Under the pieces are notes generated by a model. The model ran no database searches, was not told the DNA's origin, and worked only from the letters and a program-made list of their open reading frames with translations. 49,656 nucleotides of DNA from Chlamydiota bacterium (GTDB lineage Bacteria; Chlamydiota; Chlamydiia; Chlamydiales; 2-12-FULL-49-11): positions 1 to 49,656 of the forward strand of contig CANJWO010000007.1 in NCBI GenBank assembly GCA_947478685.1. Direction: 5' to 3'. Positions 1 to 9,200 of this stretch are shown here, in pieces. The number at the start of each line of letters is the position of its first letter. Positions within the stretch are counted from its first letter, which is position 1. The translations under genes and the position numbers were made by a program.

Positions 1-166
1 GTCATTTAAAAGTAAAATTTCACATATGCGTCAAGATCATCTTCGGCTTTTTATCTGCTTGCATCGGGCCTGTAAAAACAGAGCCCTGCTTCAGCATCAC
101 CTAATGGTTGATAAAAAGGCGAAGCGATCTTTTAGCCTAAGTGAAATTTAAATTTAAATGACTATA
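1..166. repeat. MITE-like palindromic repeat, family B (full copy)
   Basis: The two ends are imperfect inverted repeats. The left end reads gtcatttaaaagtaaaattt and the right end, read backwards, starts tatagtcatttaaatttaaa. Further in, both arms carry a match to cttcggctttttatc. The core contains gcttgcatcg and cctgcttcagc, which also occur in the 172-bp family A elements of this window. A half copy lies at 44911-44995 and a 54-bp remnant at 31701-31754. No coding capacity is visible. The element may extend a few bases left of the window. The length, TA-rich ends and lack of a gene fit a non-autonomous transposable element; the transposase is not in the window. Confidence 0.7.
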
Positions 167-301
167 TCTCCATTAAATAATTTGCGAAAATCCCGCGTTT
201 TTGAGTTTCTCACAAGATAATTGCGTATTTACTAACTATTAATTGCCTTATGTGCTACATTGCTGCGAATAAATGTTAAGATACAATAAAGGGAAATGAG
301 T

Positions 302-544
302 ATGATAAGAGCGCTTAGTGCAGTTTCACATGCAGTGTTTGAAGCAGTTAGTGGCGGAGCAAGAATTGCTTCCGTAACAAAAGGTGGTGTTACTTATAAG
401 ATTGTAAAGGTTTCTCAATTCGAATTTAATCGAATGGCTGCTGCAAATTTTAATACAGAAGTTGCAGCTATTGCTGCGAGAAAATCAATTGAGAAAGATC
501 GTATCGGGTCTGATTTTTTGACTGCTCATATCGCTACTAAATAA
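302..544 (+). CDS. Small protein of unknown function
   Basis: This is an 80-residue protein that I do not recognise. The reading frame also has an ATG at 296, but AAAGGG lies only 2-3 bases before it, whereas the ATG at 302 has that Shine-Dalgarno-like sequence about 8 bases upstream, so 302 is the better start. The sequence is Ala-rich, with several short hydrophobic stretches and no clear signal peptide or membrane helix. It stands alone behind a family B repeat, about 40 bases before the tautomerase gene in the same direction, so co-transcription is possible. Because it is short and unrecognised, a spurious reading frame cannot be excluded. Confidence 0.45.
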   Translation: MIRALSAVSHAVFEAVSGGARIASVTKGGVTYKIVKVSQFEFNRMAAANFNTEVAAIAARKSIEKDRIGSDFLTAHIATK

Positions 545-586
545 ACCGGCTCTTAGCTCAGATCATTTTTGATAGGATAGATAGGA

Positions 587-952
587 ATGCCACATTTAAG
601 ACTTGAATATTCGACCAATATAAAAGAGGCGCTCGATTCAAAAGAGCTATTTTCGGCATGTCACCACATCCTTGTTGATACAGCTAATGCAGATCTTTTT
701 CGATGTCAAAGCCGTGCAATTCCGCATGACCTTTTTCACATAGGTGATGGTGCTATGGAAGAGGCGTTTATCTATTTGGAAGTTCTCCTTCTTGAAGGAC
801 GATCACTAGCTCAGCTTGAGAAGATGGAAGCAGAGATCTTAAATGTTTTGGAAAGTTATTTTTCCCGTTCAATACAGGAACTCAATCTCCAAATAGCAGT
901 GCGTGTTGTGGAGTTTTCTCCCTCTCACTATCTCAAAAAAGAGTTTAAATGA
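587..952 (+). CDS. 5-carboxymethyl-2-hydroxymuconate isomerase-like tautomerase
   Basis: The 121-residue protein matches the CHMI (HpaF) branch of the tautomerase superfamily in length and pattern. It starts MPHLRLEYSTNI, so removal of the initiator Met would expose the catalytic amino-terminal proline. Later it has F(R)CQSRAIPHD, a GDG turn, and a LEVLLLEGRS segment typical of the family. CHMI interconverts muconate tautomers in homoprotocatechuate breakdown. No other gene of that pathway is nearby, so the substrate here is uncertain and a general keto-enol tautomerase role is as likely. The stop codon falls in tttaaatgac, a string also found at family B repeat ends, and a family A repeat begins six bases later. 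Confidence 0.8.
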   Translation: MPHLRLEYSTNIKEALDSKELFSACHHILVDTANADLFRCQSRAIPHDLFHIGDGAMEEAFIYLEVLLLEGRSLAQLEKMEAEILNVLESYFSRSIQELNLQIAVRVVEFSPSHYLKKEFK

Positions 953-957
953 CTGTA

Positions 958-1129
958 TATAGCGAATTAAATTTGCATTGATAATTTTACTGCGTCTGTA
1001 TCCCTTGGGTTCCATTCGCTTGCATCGCTCGTGTGAAAACACATGGCCTGCTTCAGCGCCGGCTAATGCCTAATGAAACCCAAGGGCACATACTGTGTAA
1101 ACTTATCAATGTAAATTTAATTCACTATA
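958..1129. repeat. MITE-like palindromic repeat, family A, copy 1
   Basis: This 172-bp element has arms of about 58 bases that are imperfect inverted repeats: the left end is tatagcgaattaaatttgca, and the right end read backwards is tatagtgaattaaatttaca. Both arms reach inward to cccttgggtt. The core holds gtgtgaaaacacat and cctgcttcagc. Copy 2 (4979-5150) lies in the same orientation with four differences by eye. Copy 3 (44619-44791) is inverted. The ends are TATA, suggesting TA target-site use as in IS630/Tc1-type MITEs, which is an inference. No open reading frame is present. Bases 1131-1148 (taaatttaattcgctatt) look like a leftover terminus of another copy. Confidence 0.85.
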
Positions 1130-1174
1130 GTAAATTTAATTCGCTATTGATATGGCTACAGGGGGAGTGAATAG

Positions 1175-1882
1175 ATGCAATGTCCTTTAGTTCTTGTTTC
1201 CGGATTATTATCGAATGAATCTCTTTGGCAGCATCAGGTCAACCATTTGAGTGAGATTGCCTCTATACATGTTATTTCGCCAAGCCAAAACAGTAGTGAA
1301 AAGATGGTACAAGCTGTATTGGATGCTGCGCCTCCGACATTTGCATTGGCGGGTCATTCGATGGGAGGATGGTTATGTTTAGAGATAATGCGGAGAGCCC
1401 CTTCTCGCGTATCAAAACTCTGTTTATTGAACACGACTGCACGAAGTGATTCAAAAGAGAAGAGGGCAAGGCGACAGGAGATGATGTTAAGAGCTAAAGA
1501 GGGACATTTTCACGAAATTGTAGAAGAGCTCACGGCTAGTTTGGTCTTTAATTCTCACGTCATAAAAGATGTAAAAAAAATGTTTCTAGAAGTTGGTTGC
1601 GAGGCCTTTATTCGGCAAGAAGAGGCTATGATAAATAGAGGGGAGAGCCGGTCAATTTTACCGGATATTGGTTGTCCGACACTCGTGATTCATGCTGCTG
1701 AGGATAAGAATTTTTCGATCGATGAGCATAAAGAATTGGTTGCAGAGATACCTAATGCAAAGCTTGCCATTATTGAAGATTCGGGACATATGAGCCCATT
1801 AGAAATGCCACAAGCGGTAACGACCCTGCTTCGCTATTGGCTTGGAGATGGTTGGGCGAGTTCAGGGTTTTTCATAGAATAA
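1175..1882 (+). CDS. Alpha/beta hydrolase
   Basis: The 235-residue protein has the complete alpha/beta-hydrolase signature. The oxyanion/strand region is LVLVSGLLSNESLW near the start, the nucleophile elbow GHSMGG has Ser62, a likely acid Asp177 lies in HAAEDKNF, and His205 lies in DSGHMSPLEMP. The length and order resemble small esterases and C-C hydrolases of the 3-oxoadipate enol-lactonase/MhpC type, but the substrate cannot be read from the sequence. The start has a strong GGGGGAG Shine-Dalgarno sequence about 7 bases upstream. The gene lies just after repeat A copy 1 and before the porin cluster; the two repeat copies bracket it together with the porins. There is no signal peptide, so it is probably cytosolic. 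Confidence 0.85.
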   Translation: MQCPLVLVSGLLSNESLWQHQVNHLSEIASIHVISPSQNSSEKMVQAVLDAAPPTFALAGHSMGGWLCLEIMRRAPSRVSKLCLLNTTARSDSKEKRARRQEMMLRAKEGHFHEIVEELTASLVFNSHVIKDVKKMFLEVGCEAFIRQEEAMINRGESRSILPDIGCPTLVIHAAEDKNFSIDEHKELVAEIPNAKLAIIEDSGHMSPLEMPQAVTTLLRYWLGDGWASSGFFIE

Positions 1883-1927
1883 AATTTTAAGATACATTAA
1901 ATTGTATTTTGAATTTAAGGTACTTTT

Positions 1928-3004
1928 TTGAAGATAAATCTCTCTTGTAGTTTGTTGATTATAACTATTTCTTCCGCCTTTTTCTTGGATGCTTCGGCAC
2001 CCACCATTGAGATCAAAGAGAGTGGGAATGGGCTGCCGAATCCATCTATTAATTCCGGGTTGGAATTTGGAAATTTTGATCTTTTTGCCTCTCTAATAGT
2101 CTGGACTGCCAAAGAAGCAGGCTCGGATTGTTGGGCAGAAGTGATTACTACGGAAGGTTCTGCATCTTCTAACGTTCTGAGACCTGTGCATTTTGACTGG
2201 GATCCTGGGTTTAAGGTCGGTGTGGGATATGGAATAAAGGAGAGTAGGTGGGATACGCAAGCTTATTATACTTGGTATAATACCTGTGGAAAAGATTCTG
2301 TATCGAGCGCTCCCGGTACTGTTCACTCTACTTTTACAGGTAATTTTTATGTTGATAATGCTCATGGCTCAGGGATTTCTGGCCCAGCTTATCAAAAAGC
2401 GAGTATTGATTGGGGTATTCACTTTAATATATTTGATTGGGAGCTTGGTCACAATTTTTATATCAGCAAAGCGCTAGACCTCCGTCCCTTTCTTGGCGCT
2501 AAGGGAGGATGGATTTATCAATCTATTGATACGAAGTGGTATAATCCAGATCTCTCGACTCTTCAATTTCTCGGCTCTCCATACTATTCAGTTGGTACGG
2601 AGAAAGTAAATAATAACTTTTGGGGCTTAGGCCCTCAAGCCGGAATCAACACTAAATGGCTCTTATTTGCCAAACAAGGTCAATCTTTCAATATTATCGG
2701 GGATTTTTCTGGTGCAATGATGTGGGGTCATTGGTCATTTGGTGATGTCTTTCAAAACACAATTGGGCAAGAAGTCTTTGTCGATTTCGCATCTCTAAAT
2801 AATGGCGCTACCATGATGAAGTCATTTCTGGGATTTGGCTTTGATACTTACTTCCGAAAAAATCGATTCCATCTCTCTTTGAAGCTGGGTTATGAAGCGC
2901 AGTTTTGGTTAGATCAACTGCAGTTTTACTCATTTGTGGGTGGAAGATTAGTGAATACGCTGACACTACAAGGAGGAACTCTTGAATTCTGCTTGGACTA
3001 TTAG
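1928..3004 (+). CDS. Outer-membrane beta-barrel protein, Lpg1974/MOMP-like, paralog 1
   Basis: This 358-residue protein starts at TTG, with AAGG seven bases upstream. It has a signal peptide (MKINLSCSLLIITISSAFFLDASA) and ends in aromatic Tyr, as expected for a BAM-inserted barrel. It alternates polar and aromatic strands and carries blocks shared with the next two genes: FDWDPGFKVGVGYG, WDTQAYYTW, FDWELGHN, LRPFLGAKGGWIYQSI, NNFWGLGP and GAMMWGHW. The PGF-vGvGY-WD-YTW pattern is that of the Lpg1974 family of pore-forming outer-membrane proteins, which is expanded as MOMP-like porins in Simkania and relatives (from memory). The likely role is a porin or structural surface protein. Confidence 0.8.
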   Translation: MKINLSCSLLIITISSAFFLDASAPTIEIKESGNGLPNPSINSGLEFGNFDLFASLIVWTAKEAGSDCWAEVITTEGSASSNVLRPVHFDWDPGFKVGVGYGIKESRWDTQAYYTWYNTCGKDSVSSAPGTVHSTFTGNFYVDNAHGSGISGPAYQKASIDWGIHFNIFDWELGHNFYISKALDLRPFLGAKGGWIYQSIDTKWYNPDLSTLQFLGSPYYSVGTEKVNNNFWGLGPQAGINTKWLLFAKQGQSFNIIGDFSGAMMWGHWSFGDVFQNTIGQEVFVDFASLNNGATMMKSFLGFGFDTYFRKNRFHLSLKLGYEAQFWLDQLQFYSFVGGRLVNTLTLQGGTLEFCLDY

Positions 3005-4004
3005 CAAGAACATTTTTTTCATGTCAGCTTTCTTAGGGATCTTTCCAATATTTACTGATGTGGTAAAAATTCCGTCTGCAGAAGATTCAGAAAACAATTG
3101 GACTCTTTCTGCCGATTTTCTTGCTTGGTTTGCTTCGGAAGAGATAGCTTCTATTTGGTCGGATGTAATCACTATCACGCCGAGCACCTCTACTTGGGCT
3201 CTGCCAAGCTTTAATTTTAAGTGGGATTATGGGTTTCGGATCGGCGCAGGACGCAATCTAAAATATGATCAATGGGATACAGCCTTTCATTGGAGTTGGT
3301 TTCGTACAGATGCTAATCATGAGATTCCATCTCAAGCTAATACTTCGGTAGGGGCAGAGTTCGATGCTGGATTTTTAGCTGGAGTATTAAATTTCACCTC
3401 CCCTGACAGTATGAGTGCAAAGTGGAGTCTACTATTTAATATGTTTGATTGGGAATTAGGGCGTAGATGTCTGGTTAGCAATGATTTGAGTATGCGACCT
3501 TTTCTGGGGCTTCAGGGAGGGTGGATTAACCAATCAATACATGCAAAATATTACGACCTGATCGTTTTAGAAATTTTTAAGACGACGAATTCGGCAAGTG
3601 AACAGCTGAAAAATAACTTTTGGGGAATAGGTCCTTTGGTAGGTATCAACACCAAATGGAGAATTTGTGATTTTGGATCCAATTTTTTTGATTTCTTTGG
3701 AGATCTTTCAACCGCCATGATGTGGGGGACATGGGAGTGCCGCGACTTTTACAAAAATACTTTTTTGGAGTCTTATTCAGTCGACACAAAAAATGCCTCG
3801 CTTGGAGCTCTCATGTTGCGAGGCTTTTGGGGACTAGGGTGGGAGGTCTCTATGCGAGGAGGCAAATCGCACTTTAGCGCAAAGCTTGGATTTGAAACGC
3901 AGCTTTGGTTAAATCAACTTCGAATAGCAACCTTTCAGCTTCAGAGATTGCATCACGATTTAACCTTGCAAGGAATCACGTTTAATTGTCAGTTCGATTT
4001 TTAA
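2982..4004 (+). CDS. Outer-membrane beta-barrel protein, Lpg1974/MOMP-like, paralog 2
   Basis: This 340-residue paralog of its neighbours shares the blocks FKWDYGFRIGAG, WDTAFHWSWF, FDWELGRR, MRPFLGLQGGWINQSI, NNFWGIGPLVGINTKW and AMMWGTW, and ends in Phe. The start chosen is TTG at 2982 because a near-perfect AAGGAGG lies 5 bases before it, inside the end of paralog 1. The genes thus overlap by 23 bases and are probably translationally coupled. An ATG at 3021 is an alternative. The N-terminus (MNSAWTISKNIFFMSAFLGI) is a hydrophobic export signal. The role is inferred as a porin, by family. Confidence 0.8.
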   Translation: MNSAWTISKNIFFMSAFLGIFPIFTDVVKIPSAEDSENNWTLSADFLAWFASEEIASIWSDVITITPSTSTWALPSFNFKWDYGFRIGAGRNLKYDQWDTAFHWSWFRTDANHEIPSQANTSVGAEFDAGFLAGVLNFTSPDSMSAKWSLLFNMFDWELGRRCLVSNDLSMRPFLGLQGGWINQSIHAKYYDLIVLEIFKTTNSASEQLKNNFWGIGPLVGINTKWRICDFGSNFFDFFGDLSTAMMWGTWECRDFYKNTFLESYSVDTKNASLGALMLRGFWGLGWEVSMRGGKSHFSAKLGFETQLWLNQLRIATFQLQRLHHDLTLQGITFNCQFDF

Positions 4005-4018
4005 CAAGGAAACTAGAG

Positions 4019-4957
4019 ATGCTAAAAAACTTTTTCTTGAGGATCGTCTCTTTGCTTCTGATAGGAAATCTCTCTGCAGTGGAAAAGCAACCAAAAACTG
4101 TTGATATATTTGCTAAGGCGCTCTATTGGTATACCAGTGAAACTATGGATTGGGCATTTGTTCTTTCACAGAATCAAAACACTGTCCGAACAGCCTATCA
4201 AACATTTGTCTTTGATTGGGCTCCTGGCTTCACCGTAGGTCTCGGGTATTATATGGAACACGACCTTTGGGATACTCAAGTAAGCTACACCTGGTTTCAA
4301 TCAAGAGCAGAGGATCATGCAAGTGGGACTGTAACTCCTGGATTTTTAGCTGCAAGACTTTCCTTTTTAGAGCCTTTCTCTACAGGAAAAGCAAATATGA
4401 ACATCCATTACAACATGTTTGACGGGGATTTAGGACGCAATTGTCTAATTACCAAACAACTCTCTTTGCGTCCTTCAATAGGTTTGAAAGGCGGGTGGAT
4501 CAATCAGTCAATCCACTCTGATTGGACCCTTTCAAGTATGCCTGGCTTTACTGCTGCTGAAAATTTAAATCAAAAATTCCAAACAGCCGGTCCTAAAAGC
4601 GGAATTAGCGGGCAATGGGACTTTAGCCAAATGCAAAAACAGACCTTTAGCCTTTTTGGCTCCTTTGAAGCGGGCTACCTTTGGGGTCATTGGTCCATTC
4701 ATGATAAATTTACAGATTCTTTAGCTAAAAAGATTTATCTCAAAACAACCCCTCGAAACTTTGCATCTATAGTATTCCATAGTATAGTGGGATTGGGTTG
4801 GGATTCTAATTTGAGCCGCATCCACATAGCTCTAAAGCTCGGCTATGAGATGGAGGATTGGCTTAACCAATCCCAATTCTTTACCGACATCTCCGGCTCA
4901 CAAAACAATGACCTGATCCTGCAAGGACTTAATCTCAATTTCAATTGCAATTTCTAA
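4019..4957 (+). CDS. Outer-membrane beta-barrel protein, Lpg1974/MOMP-like, paralog 3
   Basis: The ATG at 4019 is preferred over an upstream TTG at 3986 because AAGGA lies about 9 bases upstream and the protein then opens with a clean signal peptide (MLKNFFLRIVSLLLIGNLSA). The mature protein has FDWAPGFTVGLGYYM, WDTQVSYTWF, FDGDLGRN, LRPSIGLKGGWINQSI, GYLWGHW, GLGWD and LKLGYEMEDWLNQ, and ends in Phe. At 312 residues it is the shortest of the three. It lacks most of the NNFWG block (a degenerate form appears as FQTAGPKSG). It is the last gene of the porin array; repeat A copy 2 follows 21 bases after the stop codon. Confidence 0.8.
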   Translation: MLKNFFLRIVSLLLIGNLSAVEKQPKTVDIFAKALYWYTSETMDWAFVLSQNQNTVRTAYQTFVFDWAPGFTVGLGYYMEHDLWDTQVSYTWFQSRAEDHASGTVTPGFLAARLSFLEPFSTGKANMNIHYNMFDGDLGRNCLITKQLSLRPSIGLKGGWINQSIHSDWTLSSMPGFTAAENLNQKFQTAGPKSGISGQWDFSQMQKQTFSLFGSFEAGYLWGHWSIHDKFTDSLAKKIYLKTTPRNFASIVFHSIVGLGWDSNLSRIHIALKLGYEMEDWLNQSQFFTDISGSQNNDLILQGLNLNFNCNF

Positions 4958-4978
4958 ATTCGTAGTGCGAGTAGGGTA

Positions 4979-5150
4979 TATAGCGAATTAAATTTGCATT
5001 GATAATTTTACTGCGTCTGTATTCCTTGGGTTCCATTCCCTTGCATCGCTCGTGTGAAAACACACGGCCTGCTTCAGCGCCGGCAAATGCCTAATGAAAC
5101 CCAAGGGCACATACTGTGTAAACTTATCAATGTAAATTTAATTCACTATA
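4979..5150. repeat. MITE-like palindromic repeat, family A, copy 2
   Basis: A 172-bp copy in the same orientation as copy 1, differing at four positions by eye, all in the stretch from the first CCTTGGG box through the core. It closes the porin array. Its TATA end runs directly into the hairpin that terminates nrdAB on the other strand. Confidence 0.85.
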
Positions 5151-5181
5151 AAAAAGGCCTCCGAAGTAGCCTGGAGGCCTT
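5151..5181 (-). terminator. Rho-independent terminator of nrdAB
   Basis: Read on the minus strand, aaggcctcc pairs with ggaggcctt (9 bp) around a short loop and is followed by a run of six T. It lies about 24 bases past the nrdB stop. The T-run abuts the end of repeat A copy 2. Confidence 0.8.
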
Positions 5182-5204
5182 ATGTTTTATGACTTACTTT
5201 TTTC

Positions 5205-6245
5205 TTACCAAGTTAGGTTAGATGATGATTGGTATTCGTTGACGCGGGTTTCGAAGAAGTTTTTCTCCTTGCCAAGGTCAATTGCTTCGCTCATCCATGG
5301 AAAGGGATTCTTTTTGTTGTAACGGGCTTGTAGGCCGATACGTTCAAGTCTGCGGTCAGCGATGTAGCCGACGTAGTCTTCAAACATGGGGGCTGTTAGA
5401 CCGAGTATCCCTTTTGGTAGGCACGATTTTGCGTAAGCGTATTCGAGCTTTGTTGCTTGATCGATGAGGTCGATGATATGAGTTTGGAATTCTTTGGTCC
5501 AGAGCTCTGGGTTTTCCTCTTTGATGGTATTGATGAGGTCGATACCAAAATTGAGGTGGATGGTCTCATCGCGGAGGATGTATTGGAATTGCTCGCCAAT
5601 TCCGACCATTTTATTTTGCCGCTGGAGGGAGAGAATCATGGCAAAGCCACTATAGAAAAATATCCCTTCCATAATGATGTAGTAGCCGATCAGATTTTCG
5701 AGGAATTTTTGAGCGCCTTCAAATGTCGAGGTCGTAAAACCTTCTTCCATGATCGATTTTGTTAAATCCATTTGGAATTGGTCTTTTTCGTTAATTACAT
5801 CGATCTCATTATACATGTTGAACACTTCGCCCGGATCTAAGGCTAGGGATTCGACAATGTAATGGAATGTATGAGTATGAATAGCCTCTTCAAAAGATTG
5901 TCTTAAGAGGTATTGTCTTGCCTCTGGATTTGTCACATGCTTAAAGATAGCGAGAACAATATTGTTCCCAACTAAGCTTTCTGCTGTGGCAAAAAAACCA
6001 AGGTTTCTCATGATGATCAGTCTTTCAGCATCTGAAAGGGCACCCGATTTCCAAGTTTCAATGTCTTTTGACATAGGAACTTCTGTTGGCATCCAATGGT
6101 TTGCGCATCCATTGATGTAATGTTCCCAAGCCCATTTGTATTTTAGGGGCATGAGTTGATTGACATCAACTGTAGTGCAATTAATGAGCCTTTTTTCTTG
6201 AACATTGACCCGTTTTTGCTTAGCTTCTTCTATAACTGCCGTCAT
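5205..6245 (-). CDS. nrdB: Ribonucleotide reductase class Ic, beta subunit
   Basis: NrdB builds the metal cofactor that starts radical chemistry in NrdA and so supplies deoxynucleotides. Starting at ATG 6245, the protein is 346 residues, the length I recall for C. trachomatis NrdB. The metal ligands fall at Glu89, Glu120, His123, Glu193, Glu227 and His230. The usual radical tyrosine is Phe127 (in [11 protein letters not shown]), which marks the Mn/Fe class Ic enzyme. A TTG nine codons upstream would overlap nrdA; the ATG leaves a 17-base gap with AGGGG in it and is preferred. The gene is downstream of nrdA in one operon, with a terminator after the stop. Confidence 0.97.
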   Translation of the reverse strand: MTAVIEEAKQKRVNVQEKRLINCTTVDVNQLMPLKYKWAWEHYINGCANHWMPTEVPMSKDIETWKSGALSDAERLIIMRNLGFFATAESLVGNNIVLAIFKHVTNPEARQYLLRQSFEEAIHTHTFHYIVESLALDPGEVFNMYNEIDVINEKDQFQMDLTKSIMEEGFTTSTFEGAQKFLENLIGYYIIMEGIFFYSGFAMILSLQRQNKMVGIGEQFQYILRDETIHLNFGIDLINTIKEENPELWTKEFQTHIIDLIDQATKLEYAYAKSCLPKGILGLTAPMFEDYVGYIADRRLERIGLQARYNKKNPFPWMSEAIDLGKEKNFFETRVNEYQSSSNLTW

Positions 6246-6262
6246 TATTTCACCATCCCCTT

Positions 6263-9200
6263 TTATTGACAACTTTCACAACCTTCGCCACCTATAGCGC
6301 AAGCTTTAGGTTTTGCAGGCTCTCTGTTAACTTGAATGTTATTGGATGCAGAAGCATTCTTCATCCATCTTGGTTGAATACTGCGCTTATTGATATCGGT
6401 TGTCGATTTCTCAATTTGAGTTGCGCTCAGCGTTCTTAAGTAGTAGGTAGTTTTCAATCCCTTATTCCACGCTTTCATATACATGTCATGGAGTTTTTTA
6501 CCGCTAGGCTCAGCTAAATAGAGGTTAAGTGATTGACCCATATCGATCCATTTTTGTCTGCGAGATCCGCATTCAATGATCCAGTCAGGGTCGACCTCAA
6601 AAGCTGTAAGAAATTGATCTTTAATATGTTTTGGAATCCTATCAATCTCATTTAATGATCCATCATAGTATTTTAGATCGTCTAACATCTCTGCATCCCA
6701 AAGGCCCAGCTCTTTTAATTTCAAAATAAGATAGGTGTTTGGAACAGTGAATTCTCCAGAGAGATTCGATTTTACAAATAGGTTTTTGTAAGTCGGCTCA
6801 ACAGAGGAGGTGACTCCAATAATATTAGCAATTGTTGCCGTAGGTGCAATGGCCATTGTATTGCAGTTTCGGATACCATGTTTTTTAACATGGTTTCGAA
6901 CTATTTCCCAGTTTAGAGTTGTAGATCTATCCATTTCAACAGGTACTCCACGCTCTTTTTCTAACATATCGATTGTGTCGATAGGTAGTAGCCCTCTTGA
7001 CCATTTAGACCCTTCATATGATGGATAGGTTCCGCGCTCCTTGGCAAGTTCTGAAGAGGCTAAAATTGCGTAATAGGAGATCATCTCCATCGTCTTGTCG
7101 GCAAGCTCGATAGCTTCATGGCTTGCATAGCTGATACCATTCATATAAAGGATGTCTTGGAATCCCATTAGCCCAATACCGATCGCTCTATGCTTTCTAT
7201 TAGCAGCTTCTGCTTCTGGAATAGGATAGAAGTTCACGTCTATGACGTTATCAAGCATTCGAATCGCTGTTCGAACAGTCTTAGCAAGCTTTATCTCATC
7301 AATATTTTTGCCGTCAAAGTGCTCCGTCAAATTGACAGAACCAATGTTGCAAACAGCCACCTCTTCTTTTGATGTATTGAGAAGAATCTCTGTGCATAAA
7401 TTGGAACTATGAACAACGCCTGCATGGTCTTGTGGAGATCTGATGTTAGATGGGTCTTTAAAGGTGATCCAAGGATGACCTGTTTCAAATAGCATGCTAA
7501 TCATTTTACGCCAAAGAGATACAGCTTCTACTTTTTTATTAAGGAAAGGCTTCCCTTCAGCCACTAATTGTTCATATTCGATATAACGCTTTTCAAATGC
7601 AGCTCCATATAGATCGTGAAGATCAGGCGTCTCACTTGGTGTAAATAGAGTCCAGTAGCCATTTTCTTGTACCCGTTTCATAAATAGATCGGGGATCCAG
7701 TTAGCTGTGTTCATATCGTGTGTACGCCTTCTCTCATCGCCCGTATTTTTCCGAAGCTCTAAGAAATCTTCAATATCCAGGTGCCAAGTCTCTAAATAAG
7801 AGCACAATGCGCCTTTGCGTTTACCACCCTGGTTAACTGCTACAGCTGTATCGTTTGCCACTTTTAGGAATGGGATAACACCTTGAGATCTTCCATTAGT
7901 TCCTTTGATAAGAGAGCCTGTTGCGCGAACAGATGTCCAGTCATTTCCAAGACCACCTGCCCATTTAGAGAGCTGCGCATCGTCGGAGATCACTTTAAAT
8001 ATGTGTCCGAGGTCATCTTTCACAGTAGATAGATAGCATGAACTTAGTTGTGAGTGCATGGTTCCTGAGTTAAACAGAGTCGGAGTGCCAGGTGTATAGC
8101 AAAATTCTGAGAGGATATTATAGAATTCGATTACACGCGCCGTCTTGTTCTCTTCTTTTAGGCAAAGCCCCATTGCTACGCGCATCCAAAAAATTTGAGG
8201 AGTTTCAAGTCTTCTCTCATTTGTGTGGATAAAATATCTGTCATAAAGTGTTTGAAGACCTAAATATTGAAATTTATCATCTCTCGATAAAACTAGAGCT
8301 CTGCTTAGCGCCTCTAAGTCAAAGTTGAGAAGCTCTGGAGAGAGTCTCTCCAAAGAGATCCCTTTCTTGATGTAAGAAATAAAATAGGATCTGTGTGCTT
8401 TTTCTAGCGAAGAATCGAGCGCTGAAACTTCTAAAGTCTCTCTATATAATTTGTCGAGTAAAAGTCTTGATGTGATAAATGAATAGGCTGGATCAACTTC
8501 AACAAGTGATCTCGCCGCCATGATCATTGCTGTATCGACTTCGCTCTCTTTAATGCCGTCATAAAAATTCATCAATGTTGCTTCTAAAAGGACTTCAGTA
8601 GATACATTTGTTAAACCTCTGCAAGCATAGGATAGTCTTTTCTTGATTTCGGTTTCGGAGAGAGATTCTGTTTTGCCCTCGTCAGTTACGATCAAAACTT
8701 TTCGATCTCCTGCAGTTCTTGCTTGTGGCTCAAAAGAGGCGTCCTCTTTATCATCTTTCTCTTTTCGAGTTAGGATAAAAAACTTAGACTCTAGATAGAA
8801 TCCACTTTTCATTAAGATCTCTTCAAAGAGATCTTGCAAGTCTTTTAAAGATAGAATTCTAGACTCTGAATGCGCTTCAACAACTCGCGACACAACGGTC
8901 CTAGTAAGTTCATTAATAGACACAATCAAATTTGGTTCCAAAGGACCATCTGGCGATTTTCCGATCTCTCTAAAAATTTCCTCGAAAGTGGATGAGACTT
9001 TCATTGGATTGAAGCGAACTTTCGTACTTCCATCTTTTCGGAAAATTTTAATATGAGAGGGTTGAGATTCTCTTACAGCTTTGTGACCGTCTCTATAAAT
9101 AATGTAATCTCTAGCAACATCATGATAGCCGTTTTTCATCAATGTGACTTCAACGACATCCTGAATCCCTTCAACTGTGAGAGAGACCCCTTTTTTTCCA

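Noticed and set aside
1272..1469. Minus-strand open frame within the alpha/beta hydrolase
   Set aside because: It is a shadow of the hydrolase gene with no start signal.
5457..5765. Plus-strand open frame inside nrdB
   Set aside because: It is the complement of a clearly identified gene. Its Asp/Glu/Val-rich product follows from the complementary codons.
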